64,000 nucleotides of DNA, from contig NC_053118.1 of the NCBI RefSeq assembly GCF_010015445.1, positions 9,970,907-10,034,906 on the forward strand, in the 5' to 3' direction. How positions within the stretch are numbered: the first letter of the stretch is position 1; each line of letters opens with the position of its first letter. The translations under genes were made by a program, and so were the position numbers. The stretch is from Perca fluviatilis. Lineage: Eukaryota; Chordata; Actinopteri; Perciformes; Percidae. Under the pieces are notes generated by a model. The model saw only the letters and a program-made list of their open reading frames with translations, had not been told where the DNA came from and searched no databases. This document shows, piece after piece, positions 22,197-33,162 of the stretch.

Positions 22197-22835
22197 TTAA
22201 AGGCCCCATGGCATGAAAATTTCACTTTATGAGGTTTTTTAACATTAATGTGAGTTCCCCTAGCCTGCCTATGGTCCCCCAGTGGCTAGAAATGGTGATA
22301 GGTGTAAACCGAGCCCTGGGTATCCTGCTCTGCCTTTGAGAAAATGAAAGCTCAGATGGGCCGATCTGGAATCTCCCTCTTATGACATCATAAGGGGGAA
22401 GGTTACCTCCCCTTTCTCTGCTTTGCCCGCCCAGAGAATTTGGCCCGCCCATGAGAAAGAGAGAGAGACATCATGGCTTGCAAACAAGCTAAGCATGGCA
22501 GTTGGTCAATGTCACTCCCCCACCCTCCACCTTGCCCCCCCCCCTCTCTCCTCCTCAATAGCATTTAAAGCTACAGACACAGAAATGGCACATACCAAAG
22601 AAAGCTCATTGTGGCTCTGGCTCTAGTGGCTGTAATTCTGCACCAAGGCTGAATTTCAGGAAAGAGACTTCAGATACAGTATTAGGGGACCACTAAGGTC
22701 TATATAAAAGAGACTTCAGATACAGTATTAGGGGACCAGTAAGGTCTATATAAAAGAGACTTCAGATACAGTATTAGGGGACCACTGAGGCCTATATAAA
22801 AGCATCCAAAAAGCAGCATGTCATAGGACCTTTAA
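22197..22835 (+). mobile_element. Complete family A transposon with TTAA flanks
   Basis: The left end is TTAA-AGGCCCCATGGCATG; the right end, reverse-complemented, is TTAA-AGGTCCTATGACATG. This gives 15-bp terminal inverted repeats and TTAA on both sides, as for Kolobok/T2 or piggyBac-type insertion. The body is non-coding (631 bp between the TTAAs), and three 46-bp units at 22664-22801 precede the right end. This is the reference copy for the arrays at 9996 and 32490 and the inverted fragments at 38595 and 40453. Confidence 0.75.
22664..22801 (+). repeat. 46-bp tandem array, 3 copies (family A)
   Basis: Three exact-length units of the 46-bp repeat, each with TATATAAAA. One or two substitutions distinguish the units. 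Confidence 0.95.
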
Positions 22836-24001
22836 GGTTTGAATTTGGAATGAGAACATGTTAATAAAAGGCCCTATATGAGCCCCATGTGTTGGTTTTA
22901 CCATAAAAAACAGAGCACTTGGAATGTTTGCATTTCCATGGTCAAATTTCAATGATTTCTTATTTTTGTAAATTCTAATTTAATAAATGACTCAAATATT
23001 GCTTTGATTCTATACTCTCTCCAAATGTCAGCCAGTATTTGACAGTGTGGTGTAGGTGCACCATTCCGCAGTTGATAGTGTCTCTCTCTGTGGAAAGGTG
23101 ATGGAGTGTGTCTTACCTGCGACACGCCAAAGAAAGCAATTGTGCCCGTTGATGGATGAAGTTTCTCAGTGCAGTGGTGTCTGGCTTCTCACATGCTTGA
23201 ATAAATCTGTTTATTTAGTCTCTGTCAAATTGATCATCTGAAAATGCCAACAGATTTCTCCTAAGCAATACATTGCTATTAAATCACAAGCACAGCGACT
23301 AGCGCTAACTGCTGTCAGAGGCATTCTGGGTAAATATGGTAGATAAACTGTCAAAAAGATAAGCACAGAAAAAACTTTAGATGCCAGGCTTTTTTTTTAT
23401 TTTTTTGTCTCGGCTCCAAATCAATTACATTTAAAGGTAATTTTGGAATCATTTTTTTTTCCGCTTTAGCTATCCAGCTAGGCGAGCATTATAACGTGTG
23501 TTAGAAAGTGACCACGTTTGTCCCAGAAGTAAAGGCTGGACTACAATAGAGCTGTTTGGAGCAGTTTGGGAACAGTGTTTTCTGTTGGAGATGGTAAGTC
23601 CCTTTGGGGTGGACTCTGGGATTTTTCACTTTGCAAACCTATAACCTATATAAAAGGCAAAACGCATAATATGAGCACTTTAACGAGGACTGAGCACCAA
23701 GAGTCTGACTGCCTTTTTCTTTCTCACAAAGCTCTGGCACACTGAATCATATTGTTTTTGCCTTCCATTTTATTTTACTGTACTGATTGTCATATTAAGT
23801 TCTGTCTAAAATAGATTTTTCAATCTTTTAAAATATCCTCCAGTCGAATCAAGTCCACTCAAAGAGAATTCAATTTGGAAACTAAAAGTCAGGAGAGTTC
23901 TCTTCACAGAGAAAAAGTGAATAATTCAGAGCCCATTCTTTTGAACAAGGTGCCAACAAATTACCACGAGTCCAGAGTCAGAGAGAATTAACAGAGCCAA
24001 C

Positions 24002-24002
<1 letters not shown>
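22836..24002. other. Intergenic DNA, no feature recognised
   Basis: Includes T-rich runs at 23391-23406 and 23452-23460. No gene or clear repeat family is supported. Confidence 0.4.
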
Positions 24003-24077
<75 letters not shown>

Positions 24078-24176
24078 ACAAAGATGCCCCAAAACACAAA
24101 GACGCCCCCCAAACTCATATGACACACACACACACACAAAGATGCCCCAAAACACAAAGATGCCCCCAAAAACATG

Positions 24177-24207
<31 letters not shown>

Positions 24208-24244
24208 GATGCCCCAAAACAATAAGACACCCCTAAAAACATAT

Positions 24245-24340
<96 letters not shown>

Positions 24341-24440
24341 GATGCCCCAAAACACAAAGATGCCCCCAAAAACATATGACACACACACACACACACACAC
24401 ACAAAGATGCCCCAAAACACAGACACCCCTAAAAACATAT

Positions 24441-24538
<98 letters not shown>

Positions 24539-24548
24539 ACACACACAC
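24003..24548. repeat. Compound CA microsatellite interleaved with a 40-50 bp minisatellite
   Basis: Long CA runs alternate with a repeated spacer built from AAAGATGCCCCAAAACA, CAAAGATGCCCCCAAAAACA and TATGACAC. At least five spacer blocks are separated by CA runs of very different length. Long open frames in all directions here (His/Thr or Cys/Val) are artefacts of the repeat. Confidence 0.95.
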
Positions 24549-24626
24549 TTGTATATACTCACATAGCTTTCACAGCTATAGATTCATTTGGATTGTACAT
24601 CTCTCCACACACAACCATTGCTTGTA

Positions 24627-24860
24627 CTTGACATTCTGATTGACATTCTGATCTTTTCCGAGACCCAGCAGAAGCATGACAACATGTGTGGTGTGTTTGT
24701 TGTCCAAAGGCTGCTGGAAAACCAGTTGGCCGTCAAGGCAAAGGAATGTGAGCTGGACGTCTCAGAGGTGTCGTTCCCTGGGGTCAAGTGTCACCGCAGG
24801 CAGCATCCAGATGGACCCGTCCAAGGTCTTCCTCTCACAAGCAGTTGCAACACTTCCACT
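24627..24860 (+). pseudogene. Ty3/Gypsy-like reverse transcriptase remnant
   Basis: The + strand reading has LIDILIFS at the place of the family's catalytic YxDDILIFS motif, followed by QRLLENQLAVKAKECEL, which fits the conserved RT segment after the active site. One aspartate of the motif is missing, and the reading shifts frame at about 24780, after which GSIQMDPSKV continues the family pattern. Flanking gag, integrase and LTR parts are absent. It is a short, inactive fragment directly beside the CA-repeat block. Confidence 0.65.
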
Positions 24861-25034
24861 TTCATCTGGAACTACAGCTTGGTGGAAGACCCCTTCAATG
24901 CCCACAACTCCCAGAATTTCCCCCAGCCACTCCATGGTCTTCATGGTCTTCATGGGCTTCATGGTCCCCGTCTCCAAGGTTAATCAACCTGGCTGCAGTG
25001 CGCCTCCAACAGCTTCGTTTCATGCAGATCCCTC

Positions 25035-25420
25035 CCATCTTCAAGCCTGTAAGGGGGGAGAGCCCACTTCATCTTTTTTCTTTTTTTATGATACATTTTT
25101 TATTATTTTTATATTTTTGAACACACAACATACAGACCAAACTAATACAATCGAACAGGAACCAAAACCCTCTCCCGTCCCCCCACCCTCTGCGGTCTCG
25201 AGGAAAACAAAACAAACCAAAATACAAGAAAAGAAAAATCACACCCTCTACTTCTTGTGATGCTGAGGTCATTAGGACTGATACCTGGGCTGCTGCACCT
25301 TTCCATAGGTCTATAGTCGGTGACTTGGCTTTGTTAATCCTTGCTGTAGAGAGCTCAAGCAGAACTATGTCTAGAAAATACGCCAACCGCTGTTTTATAC
25401 AAAGCGAGTGGGGAGCCATC
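25035..25420 (-). pseudogene. Possible LINE C-terminal fragment
   Basis: A minus-strand reading (residues STARINKAKSPTIDLW and nearby) faintly resembles the C-terminal end of L1/Tx1-like LINE polyproteins, where an A-R-x(4-8)-W-K-x-x-x-x-P-T segment is common. An A/T-rich tail lies at 25075-25115. The similarity is weak. Confidence 0.3.
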
Positions 25421-25948
25421 GCTGAGCTATCATTTTCTTGGTCGCGGTTGATCCAGCTAGCCCAAGTAGGTGAGACGACAAATATTTTACCTTGCAGGTG
25501 AAATGCTTAACACGTAATAATGGGTATCAGGGGTATGGGGTTACACTTTAATAGTCCCTTGAATATAATGTAAGAACAAAAACTTCACCGCAGCTCATTG
25601 CAATCCATGGTAAACCAACCATTTATGTCCACATTCCACATCTGGAAACCGAGTACGTAAATATAAATGCGAGCCGAAATATATCTGAGATTATTGGATA
25701 CGTTCATGGAAAACCAGGAATGTCTTTTCCTGTTTTCCTGAAAGAAATTGTAGATATTTGATTTTTGTTAGACAGCGACGATATGTACCTAGGTAAGATA
25801 AGAATGTATGTACAGTATTTATGTAATATACTGTATGTATGTGAAATAATGACTGTGATATGTATACGTGAGAGGATAGTGGAAACAGGGAAACAGAGGA
25901 AAGCTCATTTAGTGCATTGTGCTTGACTGTGAAGCTGGAGCAGTAAAA
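25421..25948. other. Intergenic DNA, no feature recognised
   Basis: AT-rich, with no gene or repeat supported. Confidence 0.4.
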
Positions 25949-26750
25949 CAGAAACAGCTCTCGAGGCGCTGACCCACCAACCGGACGGCTGACCGTCGGC
26001 AGAAAAGGCCGTCGGGCTGATCAGTCGGCTCCCCGAGGTCCAAAAAGTGCCTCGGAACGCACCGAAGCGACGCCGACCTGAGCGTACGTTCTGCGCGTGC
26101 GCGAGACGTGAAACAAAACAAAATGAAAACCGGAAATGACGAAAGCGTCACGTGGGTCTGGCTTCTCCAGCTGACCGATAATGGCGGCTTGTTCGAAATA
26201 CGATCTCCTATTTTTTACGAAAATAGTTCACCGAAACGTGTTTCTGAAAACATTTAAAGCGAGAAATAGGCCGTGCAGTTGCTGATTCTGTCTTCATTTC
26301 AGATCGACAAAGGTCAGTTTAAAAGATTTTCGTCCGATTTTGAGAGGCGTTCTTCACTCATCCCGCTCGCCATTTCTGGGTTAGCACTCCACCAATCAGA
26401 TTGGCAATTGGGTTCGACTGCCATCCCTCCGACACGGCAAGTCAGATCGGCCAAAATGAAGGCCGGCGGCCCCCTCCGACGGACGACGGCACGGAACACA
26501 CCGAACAGGCTGGTGGATATGCACACAAAAAACCCCCCAAAAAACGTCATAGATTCTAGGAATCCACTGTTCCTCACAGCCAAAATTAACATGTTCCCAC
26601 CCTGTACACCTACAAATGGGTCTTCCTCACTGTTCTTCCTAGTTTTTCTCCTCGACACGTCATCTTAATGTGAATGTTTGCTTTTATAGTCTGAGCTAAC
26701 CAGACTACCAGTCTGACGGCCGATTATCGGGTTGGTGTGTCAGGGCCTTC
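25949..26750 (+). mobile_element. Family G CpG-rich repeat, copy 1
   Basis: 26175-26350 matches 63775-63945 closely (ATAATGGCGNCT, GTGTTTCTGAAAACAT, GAGAAATAG and TCTTCATTTCAGATCGACAA), so this is a multicopy sequence. It is CpG-rich (CGGACGGCTGACCGTCGGC) and contains a polypyrimidine-AG acceptor-like site at 26290-26301. The ends GACGGCTGACCGTCGGC and GACGGCCGATTATCGGG may form a terminal repeat. The superfamily is not clear. Confidence 0.5.
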
Positions 26751-27211
26751 AGTATAATGCAATACAGTTCAACAGCACCACAAACCTCTATAATGATCCT
26801 AAAGTTGAATCAAAATCACTCTGAAACTGTTTAAACAAAACCTAAACATTGCAGCCTTCATGATTTATTGCCGAACTGTTGGATTAGACTGCATTAGTTT
26901 TAGCTAGACCGACCTTATTACTGTAACTGGCAAGTGAGTGTATGTATGTGAGTAGTGATTATAAGTTTAAAATATATAGGTGTGAGAATGTAGTGTTTAT
27001 GTATATGAGTGGATAAATGTGTATGAGAGAAGAGTGTAGAAGAGTGTACATGAAAAATGAAAATACATAAAAGTGAAAGTAAAATGAGAATGAATTATAG
27101 CTTGCACGTCATACATGGCCAGACACACTTACCCAGTCACTCTTGCATATACAGTCATGACCTCAGATGCACACTATGTTGTTCAATTTGTCATGCACGC
27201 ATGTATGCGCA

Positions 27212-27212
<1 letters not shown>
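26751..27212. other. Intergenic DNA, no feature recognised
   Basis: AT-rich unique sequence. Confidence 0.4.

Positions 27213-27252
<40 letters not shown>
27213..27252. repeat. CA microsatellite
   Basis: About 20 CA units. Confidence 0.95.
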
Positions 27253-27257
<5 letters not shown>

Positions 27258-27289
27258 GACAGTACACATACTGTGCTGGCTATACAAAG

Positions 27290-27650
27290 AGTTGTTGGGA
27301 GTGTGTGGCAGATTGGCTGCAGTTTTCAGGGAGGTGAGTTATTAAGATGTATGTGACGCTGGCTGCACCGTGGGAGAAGGTCTTCACCATGGAGCTCACT
27401 TCAAAATGTGAATAATTAGGATGGATTTGCGCCTTGAGGGAAAAGCCGGTAGCAGCATCCTGGAAGCACATTAGCAGGGTGTCGAGCAGCCTTCTGACAA
27501 AAACAAATGGCCCCCGTGTGCCACAGGAGATACCAAGGAGTTCTTTTATTGTTTCTGTTGAGAGCCAGAAGTGCTTCTCGGTTAGACTCGGGTGCACCAA
27601 TTCTCCTTTAATGTGCCCACATACCCTGCACACCCTGAGCGGAGCGCTTT
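27290..27650. promoter_or_regulatory. Candidate conserved non-coding element
   Basis: A repeat-free stretch of balanced composition, open on the minus strand for 117 codons (27280-27633) but without any recognisable domain or splice pattern. It could be a conserved enhancer or chance sequence. Only comparison with other fish would tell. Confidence 0.2.
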
Positions 27651-28103
27651 ATGTCTGCGGGACAGAGAGAAATGATGGGGCTGTACAGTAGCTAGCACTA
27701 TAAATAATACACACAGCTCTGGATATTTTGCACCTGGGAATACACACAATTGTATATATCGCTTGTTCACCTTTTTAATGGATTTAGGATAACTAGTACT
27801 GTACACCAATATTTGGCATGTGCCACCACACAGTGAAAATAGCAATTTTATAACTTTATTTGTATAGCATCTTTAAAAAGCGAGGTTACAAAGTGCCTTG
27901 ATAGAAAAGGCAGAGCAAAAGCAGGATTCCCAAGGCAATATAACAACATTTCGCTCACCTGATGTCTGTAATAGGCAGACTGCTTTGAATTTTGTAAAAT
28001 GTTTGATTTTGATGAATTGATGTTTGCCTGTGTTTTTATGCAGCATATATGTTTTTAGCCATGCTAGCAGCGTCGGTCTGTCAGTTGGTCCACCCCTTTG
28101 GTA
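27651..28103. other. Intergenic DNA, no feature recognised
   Basis: A possible RNA-polymerase-like repeat tail (ATTTGTATAGCA) near 27860, otherwise nothing recognised. Confidence 0.35.
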
Positions 28104-28330
28104 ACCTGACGCGCCAGATGGTTTGTTACTGTAACACAGAACCATCTGATAAGCAGTCATCGGAAACTGTTTGGGAAAGGGCAGGCACTTAAAAAAATAA
28201 GACTTAGCAGGTGATTGGCTGAACCATCTGTCCGTCACGTTCGCCATTGTTGTTTTGAACAACAGTCACGGCCGTCACACATAGTTGAACCACGGCCGTA
28301 GCTGCCAGTAGCTCCTCACCGGACACTGAT
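28104..28330 (+). mobile_element. Family E MITE-like repeat, copy 2
   Basis: Same element as 13192-13412, with a 15-20 bp insertion near GTTTGTTACTG and differences elsewhere. It is immediately followed by a family C element. Confidence 0.7.
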
Positions 28331-28358
28331 CGGTGCGGTAAGATGGTAGTTCGGACAC

Positions 28359-28826
28359 TAGTCTATATCCATGACGTTCCACTTCCGGGATTGCTCAGTT
28401 GCTGCCGAAAATCCCGCCGGATGTCACTCTTTTCGGCCGGATTTCACTCTTTTCGCCCAGATTTCCGTTACCTTCCACTTTCTAAACTTGGCATTCTAAA
28501 CTCTGGTGGATTTCTGAGGACTATGGTTAACTGCTCCTCAGATCTCTGCAGGGTAAATCCAGACAGCTAGCTAGACTATCTGCCCAATCTGAGTTTTCTG
28601 TCGCACGACTAAAACAACCTTTTAACGTACACAAAACAAGTTCCTTCTCGAGGCTATCTTGCAGCGGCACCGTTGCTCCATTCGGCGCTTCGTGCCGGCC
28701 AAGACGATTGTGATTGGTTTAAAGAAATGCCAATAAACCAGAGCACGTTTTTCTGCGATCCCGGAATGCTGTGTGGACTAGCCAGACCTTCCTTCGCAGC
28801 ACCGTGGAGGAAGGACTGGCAATGCT
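28359..28826 (+). mobile_element. Family C short transposon, copy 2
   Basis: Starts TAGTCTATATCCATGACG and shares the full set of family C landmarks, including an internally duplicated TCACTCTTTTCG segment at 28423-28455. The right end is degenerate (GGCAATGCTAAAC instead of GGCAATGCGAGACTA), and no target duplication can be read. Confidence 0.8.
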
Positions 28827-29521
28827 AAACAATAGATCCTGCTGGTACAAAGCAATCTGGCGCTGATCATATGAAGAGGGCCTTAGCATATGCAGCAAAA
28901 GATTGTTTTAGTGATGTTTTCACATCAAAGAGAAATAAAAAAAATAATATAAATTTCTTTATACAGTTTGGCTGTTTGCAACAATACCCTGACAAAGCAT
29001 TTTATGGTGACTAATGACAATTTAAGATCTTGATTAGATGCAAATGTGCATAATTACAGAAAAAACTATAATTATGATAATTATAAAAACATTTCAGAAC
29101 AATAACATTTAATATAGTGTTCCGAAACCTGATTTCAGAATAAATCATTTCTCATTACGTTTTTTAAAAAACAGAATAATGTCCCTTTGTTTCCAATTTA
29201 ACCACTAATTGCTGAGCATAATAGCTTCCACATTTGTTTGTTCAGTAATGCTGTATATACAGGAAATCTTGTTTGCCTCATAGATCTCATGGTTTTCTTT
29301 GCAGTTTGGTTCATATTACTTCGTCTTTGCCCCTGGTAATGTCAACCACAGAATATTCACTTGGAATGTGGTTTATGTTTGATACGACAATATCAGGGAT
29401 GACAAGTCAAACATGAGAGATTCACATAAATAAAACTCAAACTGATGCATTGTATTTTACAAGTCGTGCCCTTTAGTATTGTCTCGGGGACACGTGTATG
29501 TGTGTTGTTGTTGTTTGCTTA
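28827..29521. other. Intergenic DNA, no feature recognised
   Basis: AT-rich unique sequence. Confidence 0.4.
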
Positions 29522-29586
29522 TGTGTGTGTGAGTGTGTGTGTAAGGGATAGAGAAAAAGACACACACACACACACACACACACACA
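29522..29586. repeat. GT and CA microsatellites
   Basis: A GT run at 29522-29542 and a CA run at 29560-29586. Confidence 0.9.
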
Positions 29587-29690
29587 ATAAGAGTGAATCA
29601 TTCTCTCACTCTCACTATTCTCTGAAGCAGAGGTCTCTTGCGGCATAGCCAGAGTTCAGTGGACACCACTCATGCATACAGTGCATGAAG

Positions 29691-29691
<1 letters not shown>

Positions 29692-29761
<70 letters not shown>
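29692..29761. repeat. GT microsatellite
   Basis: About 34 uninterrupted GT units. Confidence 0.95.
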
Positions 29762-29762
<1 letters not shown>

Positions 29763-30359
29763 AGGGGGGAACGAACGTTGATTTGGAACTGGCCAAGAGG
29801 AGAAACCACACAGAGGAATAAGGAAAATGAAGTGAGAGGGCAGACGAGACACCGTCTCCACAGGTTGAAGTCACAGTGGGTGAGTTATGAATTACAATGA
29901 GGTTGTCTAATTGAGTGCACATGGCAGGCTGCTTTTACCATCATTGTGTGGCAACACTGAAGGATTTGTAGCAAGGAATCTCAAAGGCATGTTTAACTCT
30001 GTTCTTGTGCATAGAACAATATACACTTTTCAGCTGACTAAAACTAAAGACAGGACAATCATAAAAAGAATGGAGGTCTAATCTCTGCTAATGGCCCCTA
30101 GAATTTGCAATAATCATTACATCCCACAGTATAATACTACTACTAGTACTACTACTAATAACAATAATAATAATATTATTAATAATAATAATAAAATAAT
30201 AATATGTGTATTTAATATAGAAGCTTTTACAGACAAAGTCGTAAAGTGCTTCACAAGAGAAACATTGCAGTTAAAAGAAATTTGAACAAGCAAAAAGTGA
30301 ATAAAATAAGAGAAAAAAAAGAAATTTCAAACACAGGACAAAAGCTTAGTTTAACCCTC
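29762..30359. other. Intergenic DNA with AAT-rich run
   Basis: Contains a mixed ACT/AAT trinucleotide run at 30128-30200. No gene is supported. Confidence 0.5.
30128..30200. repeat. ACT/AAT trinucleotide repeat
   Basis: ACT units pass into AAT/AATA units. Confidence 0.9.
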
Positions 30360-30773
30360 TGTCAGGTGTAGCAGGGAGGAGTAGGGAATAGTGGACCCAA
30401 AATGCAGAGGCAGGCAGGCAGGCAGGAGAATGTAGAGGTGGAGGGTTTAATAGTCCATAAAAAACAAGAGCAAAAAACCGGACACCGGGAGACGCGACAG
30501 GAACACACAAACACAAACAATGATCTGACACTGGACAAGGGGAACACCAAGACTAAATACACAGACTAATGAGATAACACAAGACAGGTGACACAAGGGC
30601 TGGGAAACAGGTGAAACACATAGGCAGGGCAGAGCAATCAACAAAAGGAGGGAAACACAAGACAGGAAGTAAAGTGGACAAGACAAGACAGAAAACCAGA
30701 GACTTCAAAATAAAACAGGAAACAGAGCACAAAACAGACCACCAAAATAAGACAAGACACCAAAACCATAACA
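30360..30773 (-). mobile_element. LTR-like terminus of a Ty3/Gypsy-type element
   Basis: Read on the minus strand, the segment starts TGTTATGGTTTTGG and ends CTACACCTGACA, giving the TG...CA ends of an LTR, about 414 bp. It has an ATTAAA-type signal near 30450 and is rich in T and GT on that strand, as in teleost Gypsy LTRs. A G-rich tract (TTGGGGGGAC on the minus strand) directly precedes TGTTATGG, as a polypurine tract would. Its first 57 bp recur exactly at 32240-32296. Confidence 0.5.
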
Positions 30774-31224
30774 GTCCCCCCAAGGGACAGATCCCAGATG
30801 TCCAAAAAAACAAGAAAGGAGCAAAAGACAAACCAGGGAGGGAGGAGGGGGCCCGGAGGAGGGACGACCCAAAAAGTCAAACTAAATCAACCCCGGAGGG
30901 GCGAGGAAGGCACTGGAGACACTCGGGGCAAGGGAAAACAGAGAGAGGCCAGAGGGAAAAGAGAGTCCTGGGGCACGGGGAACAGGGAGGCCAGGAGCAC
31001 AGGGAACAGAGAGTCCCGGGGGCACGGGGAAACACAGAGCACTGGGGGCACAGGGGGCCACAGAGAAGGCAGAATCCCACAGACGGGCAACGCGGAACGG
31101 GTGAGGGAGGCCGTCTGCAACGGGCGAATCCCCTCAGGAGGGACGAACAGGACGGGAATCCCCCCAGGCGGCCGCCTGTAGGCCTGGCGGTGGCCGTCAC
31201 CCTCTGGCCGCACGCCCCGCGGCG

Positions 31225-31830
31225 CGGGGCGATATCCCTCTGGAGGCCGGCCCGGCGGAGATATCCCTCTGGAGGCGCGGGGGCAGGAGAGTTCCTCTCG
31301 GCGGCCGGGCGGCAGGGGATATCCCTCTGGAGGCCGGCGGCGGGGAGATATCCCTCTGGAGGCCGGCGGCAAGGAGATATCCCTCTGGAGGCGGCCGGCG
31401 GAGAGTTCCCTCTGGAGGCCGGCGGCGGCGATACCCTCTGGAGGCGGGGCGGCGGCGATACCCTCTGGAGGCCGGCGGCTAAGCGATACCCCTCTGGAGG
31501 CCGGGCGGCGAGGCGATACCCTCTGGAGGCCGGGCGCGGGGAGATATCCCTCTGAGGGGGCGGGGCGAAGGAGATATCCCTCTGGAGGCCGGCGGCGGCG
31601 ATACCCCTCTGGAGGCGGCGGCGGCGGCGATACCCCTCTGGAGGCCGGCGGCGAAGGCGATACCCCTCTGGAGGCCGGCGGCGAAGGCGATACCCCTCTG
31701 GAGGCCGGCGGCGAAGGCGATACCCCTCTGGAGGCCGGCGGCGAAGGCGATACCCCTCAGGAGGCCGGCGGCGAAGGAGAGTCCCCTCTGGAGGCTGGCG
31801 GCGAAGGCCGAACCCCTCTGGAGACTTGGC
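31225..31830. repeat. GC-rich 30-bp minisatellite, about 20 units
   Basis: Unit built from GATACCCCTCTGGAGGCCGG followed by CGGCGAAGGC. Units in 31650-31790 are almost identical, and the left part is more degenerate with length changes. Confidence 0.95.
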
Positions 31831-31877
31831 AGGCCAATGAAGGCTAAAACCCTCCGAGGGCCGGGCAAGCAACGGGT

Positions 31878-31977
31878 CAGCTGAGCTGGAGCCAGGCGAA
31901 GAGTCAGCGGGGCTGGAGCCAGGCGAAGAGTCAGCTGGGCTGGAGCCAGGCGAAGAGTCAGCGGGGCTGGAGCCGCA
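31878..31977. repeat. 27-bp minisatellite, about 4 units
   Basis: Unit GTCAGCNGGGCTGGAGCCAG followed by GCGAAGA. Confidence 0.9.
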
Positions 31978-32125
31978 GGGGCAGGGGCGGGGCTGGGAGC
32001 GCGGGGCAAGAGTCAGCTGGGGCTGGAAGCTCGCTGGGAGTCAAGTAGGGTGAAGGTGAAGGAAGCAGGAAGGGAAGGCAGCTGGATGGGAAAGGCCACA
32101 CGGGACTGGAAGAAGGGAAATGGAG

Positions 32126-32240
32126 GTTGCTCGCTGGCCTGGACTCAGGGGAGATGCTAGCTGGCCTGGACTCAGGGGAGATGCTAGCTGGCCTGGACTC
32201 AGGGGAGATGCTAGCTGGCCTGGACTCAGGGGAGATGCTA
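32126..32240. repeat. 27-bp minisatellite, about 4 units
   Basis: Unit GCTAGCTGGCCTGGACTCAG followed by GGGAGAT, near-identical copies. Confidence 0.95.
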
Positions 32241-32296
32241 GGAAACAGAGCACAAAACAGACCACCAAAATAAGACAAGACACCAAAACCATAACA
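32240..32296 (-). repeat. 57-bp exact direct repeat of the LTR start
   Basis: Identical to 30717-30773 in the same orientation, 1.5 kb apart. It is either a truncated second LTR or a duplication that arose with the minisatellites. Confidence 0.9.
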
Positions 32297-32367
32297 CCCT
32301 CCTGGTTTCCTCGGGTCATATTTGACCCGTTTTCAAAGTCTCTGTATCAAAAATGTTGGGTTTCAAA

Positions 32368-33162
32368 CGAGTAAAGTTGGTCAAGGCCACACCCCCACCC
32401 ACCACCTTGCCCCCCCTGTCCTCCTCCGTAGCTACAGACACAGAAATGGCACACCCCCTGGGCTGTTCTGCCCCAAAGGGGAAAAAAAAGAACTTCAGAT
32501 ACAGTATTAGGGGACCACTAAGGTCTATATAAAAGAGACTTCAAATACAGTATTAGGGGACCACTAAGGTATATATAAAAGAGACTTCAGATACAGTATT
32601 AGGGGACCACTAAGGTCTATATAAAAGAGACTTCAGATACAGTATTAGGGGACCACTAAGGTCTAAATAAAAGAGACTTCAGATACAGTATTAGGGGACC
32701 ACTAAGGTCTATATAAGAGACTTCAGATACAGTATTAGGGGACCACTAAGGTCTATATAAGAGACTTCAGATACAGTATTAGGGGACCACTAAGGTCTGT
32801 ATAAAAGAGACTTAAGATACAGTATTAGGGGACCACTAAGGTCTATATAAAAGAGACTTCAGATACAGTATTAGGGGACCACTAAGGTCTATATAAAAGA
32901 GACTTCAGATACAGTATTAGGGGACCACTAAGGTCTATATAAAAGAGACTTCAGATACAGTATTAGGGGACCACTAAGGCCTATATAAAAGAGACTTCAG
33001 ATACAGTATTAGGGGACCACTAAGGTCTATATAAAAGAGACTTCAGATACAGTATTAGGGGACCACTAAGGTCTATATAAAAGAGACTTCAGATGCAGTA
33101 TTAGGGGACCACTAAGGTCTATATAAAAGCATCCAAAGAGCACCATGTCATGGAACCTTTAA
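32368..33162 (+). mobile_element. Family A transposon, 5'-truncated, with expanded array
   Basis: The body from GTTGGTCAAGGCCACACC onwards matches the family A copy at 22497, and the right end CATGTCATGGAACCT-TTAA is complete. The left half is missing and is replaced by a different repeat (GGTCATATTTGACCCG) at 32315. Confidence 0.7.
32490..33128 (+). repeat. 46-bp tandem array, 14 copies (family A)
   Basis: Fourteen units of the 46-bp repeat. Two units are 44 bp (units 5 and 6, lacking AA). The first unit is degenerate. Nearly all carry TATATAAAA or a one-base variant. Confidence 0.95.

Larger units (their letters stand above)
30774..32239 (-). mobile_element. Internal remnant of LTR element, expanded by minisatellites
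   Basis: This segment lies between the LTR-like end and a 57-bp direct repeat of that LTR's first bases (30717-30773 equals 32240-32296). It contains three GC-rich minisatellites with units that are multiples of three bases. Long open frames on both strands (314 and 331 codons) are created by these repeats and have no recognisable gag or pol domain. Confidence 0.45.

Noticed and set aside
24003..24566. Several overlapping frames of 79-143 codons rich in His/Thr or Cys/Val
   Set aside because: Translations of CA/GT repeats.
24676..25260. 194-codon open frame
   Set aside because: Out of frame with the Gypsy RT reading for most of its length and continues into low-complexity DNA.
30611..31555. 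314-codon open frame on the + strand, and 331 codons on the minus strand at 30877-31872
   Set aside because: Produced by GC-rich minisatellite units of 27 and 30 bp; the translation is repetitive with no domain, and both strands are open at once.
32490..33128. Regular 46-bp array that superficially resembles a CRISPR array
   Set aside because: Units are contiguous with no unique spacers, and the host is a vertebrate.
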